Source of the DNA: Candidatus Bathyarchaeota archaeon
Lineage (GTDB): Archaea; Thermoproteota; Bathyarchaeia; Bathyarchaeales; Bathycorpusculaceae
DNA: 6,508 bases
Direction: 5' to 3'
Assembly: GCA_003601785.1 (NCBI GenBank)
Contig: PIYA01000048.1
Span: forward strand, 4,780-11,287
Shown here: in pieces, positions 6,337-6,508 of the stretch
Layout of the letters: every line of letters starts with the position of its first letter
Numbering within the stretch: position 1 is the first letter of the stretch
Notes under the pieces: generated by a model
Told to the model about the DNA's origin: nothing
Seen by the model: the letters and a program-made list of their open reading frames with translations, nothing else
Databases searched by the model: none
Position numbers and translations under genes: made by a program

Positions 6337-6508
6337 TGAGTATGCCTCCGAGTTTTTTAGCCACTTCGCTGATAACCCTTATTTTCTCCTCAGCCCTTTT
6401 CCAAGGCAGAAACTCCAAGTCACAGTTCGGAGAGATAAAGACATCTCTTGTCTTAGAGGGATATACGGCTTCAATAACCTCTTTAGCTGTTTTAACAAGC
6501 TCTTCCTC
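6329..6508 (-). CDS. C-terminal end of a second MetE/UroD-fold protein (partial)
   Basis: The minus-strand frame is open from the window edge and ends at TAA 6331-6329, giving 59 visible residues. The stretch RDVFISPNCDLEFLPW followed by KRAEEKIRVISEVAKKLGG resembles the last barrel strand and helix of MetE/uroporphyrinogen-decarboxylase fold proteins, where the Cys of an NCDLEFLPW- or DCGL-type motif binds zinc. It overlaps the downstream methionine synthase start by 8 nt (ATGGATAA), and holds that gene's GGAGG. The tandem arrangement suggests a partner: either the missing N-terminal-like half of a split MetE, or a second methyltransferase paralog with its own zinc site. With only the tail visible I cannot choose between these. 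The start lies outside the window. Confidence 0.75.
   Translation of the reverse strand, partial: EEELVKTAKEVIEAVYPSKTRDVFISPNCDLEFLPWKRAEEKIRVISEVAKKLGGILNG

Overview
This 6.5 kb window is archaeal chromosomal DNA. The evidence is a FEN-1 flap endonuclease ending in an archaeal-type PCNA-binding tail, a stand-alone half-length MetE-type methionine synthase, an archaeal-style protein-L-isoaspartate methyltransferase, TTG starts on two genes, and a TATA-like element upstream of glmS. A member of the TACK/Bathyarchaeia-like archaea is my best guess from the overall feel of the proteins, but I cannot place it firmly by eye.

Layout. Plus strand: fen (5' end cut off by the window edge, to 924), then a 74 bp gap, then a tryptophanase/tyrosine phenol-lyase family gene (999-2384). 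Minus strand, read from the right: the 3' end of a MetE/UroD-fold gene (6329-6508), overlapping by 8 nt a core methionine synthase gene (5182-6336); a 150-190 bp AT-rich spacer with a terminator and a promoter; glmS (3163 to about 4989); and pcm (2381-3094). The tryptophanase-family gene and pcm converge and overlap by the four bases TTAA. The window is gene-dense, with no tRNA, rRNA, CRISPR array or insertion sequence that I can see.

The main discovery is inside pcm. The gene appears as two pieces in the same reading frame, separated by an in-frame TAG. The break interrupts the family's nearly invariant Ser-Ala-Pro-His-Met motif, and the extra DNA is exactly 30 nt (2872-2901). As RNA this stretch folds into a 9-bp hairpin, with a 4-bp helix between the upstream exon and the intron's 3' end, and a 3-nt bulge at each junction. 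This is the geometry of an archaeal bulge-helix-bulge (BHB) splice substrate. Cutting each bulge between its second and third base, as the archaeal tRNA splicing endonuclease does, removes 30 nt, deletes the stop and restores Ser-Ala-Pro-His-Met-Val in frame. I therefore propose a 30-nt protein-coding BHB intron in pcm. The outer helix of the motif is weak, so it would be a relaxed (HBh'-type) site.

Functionally the genes are housekeeping or catabolic: DNA repair/replication (fen), aromatic amino-acid breakdown (tryptophanase family), methionine synthesis (MetE pair), amino-sugar synthesis (glmS) and repair of aged proteins (pcm). Only the MetE pair looks translationally coupled; glmS and pcm share a strand and could be co-transcribed, but a 68 bp gap separates them.
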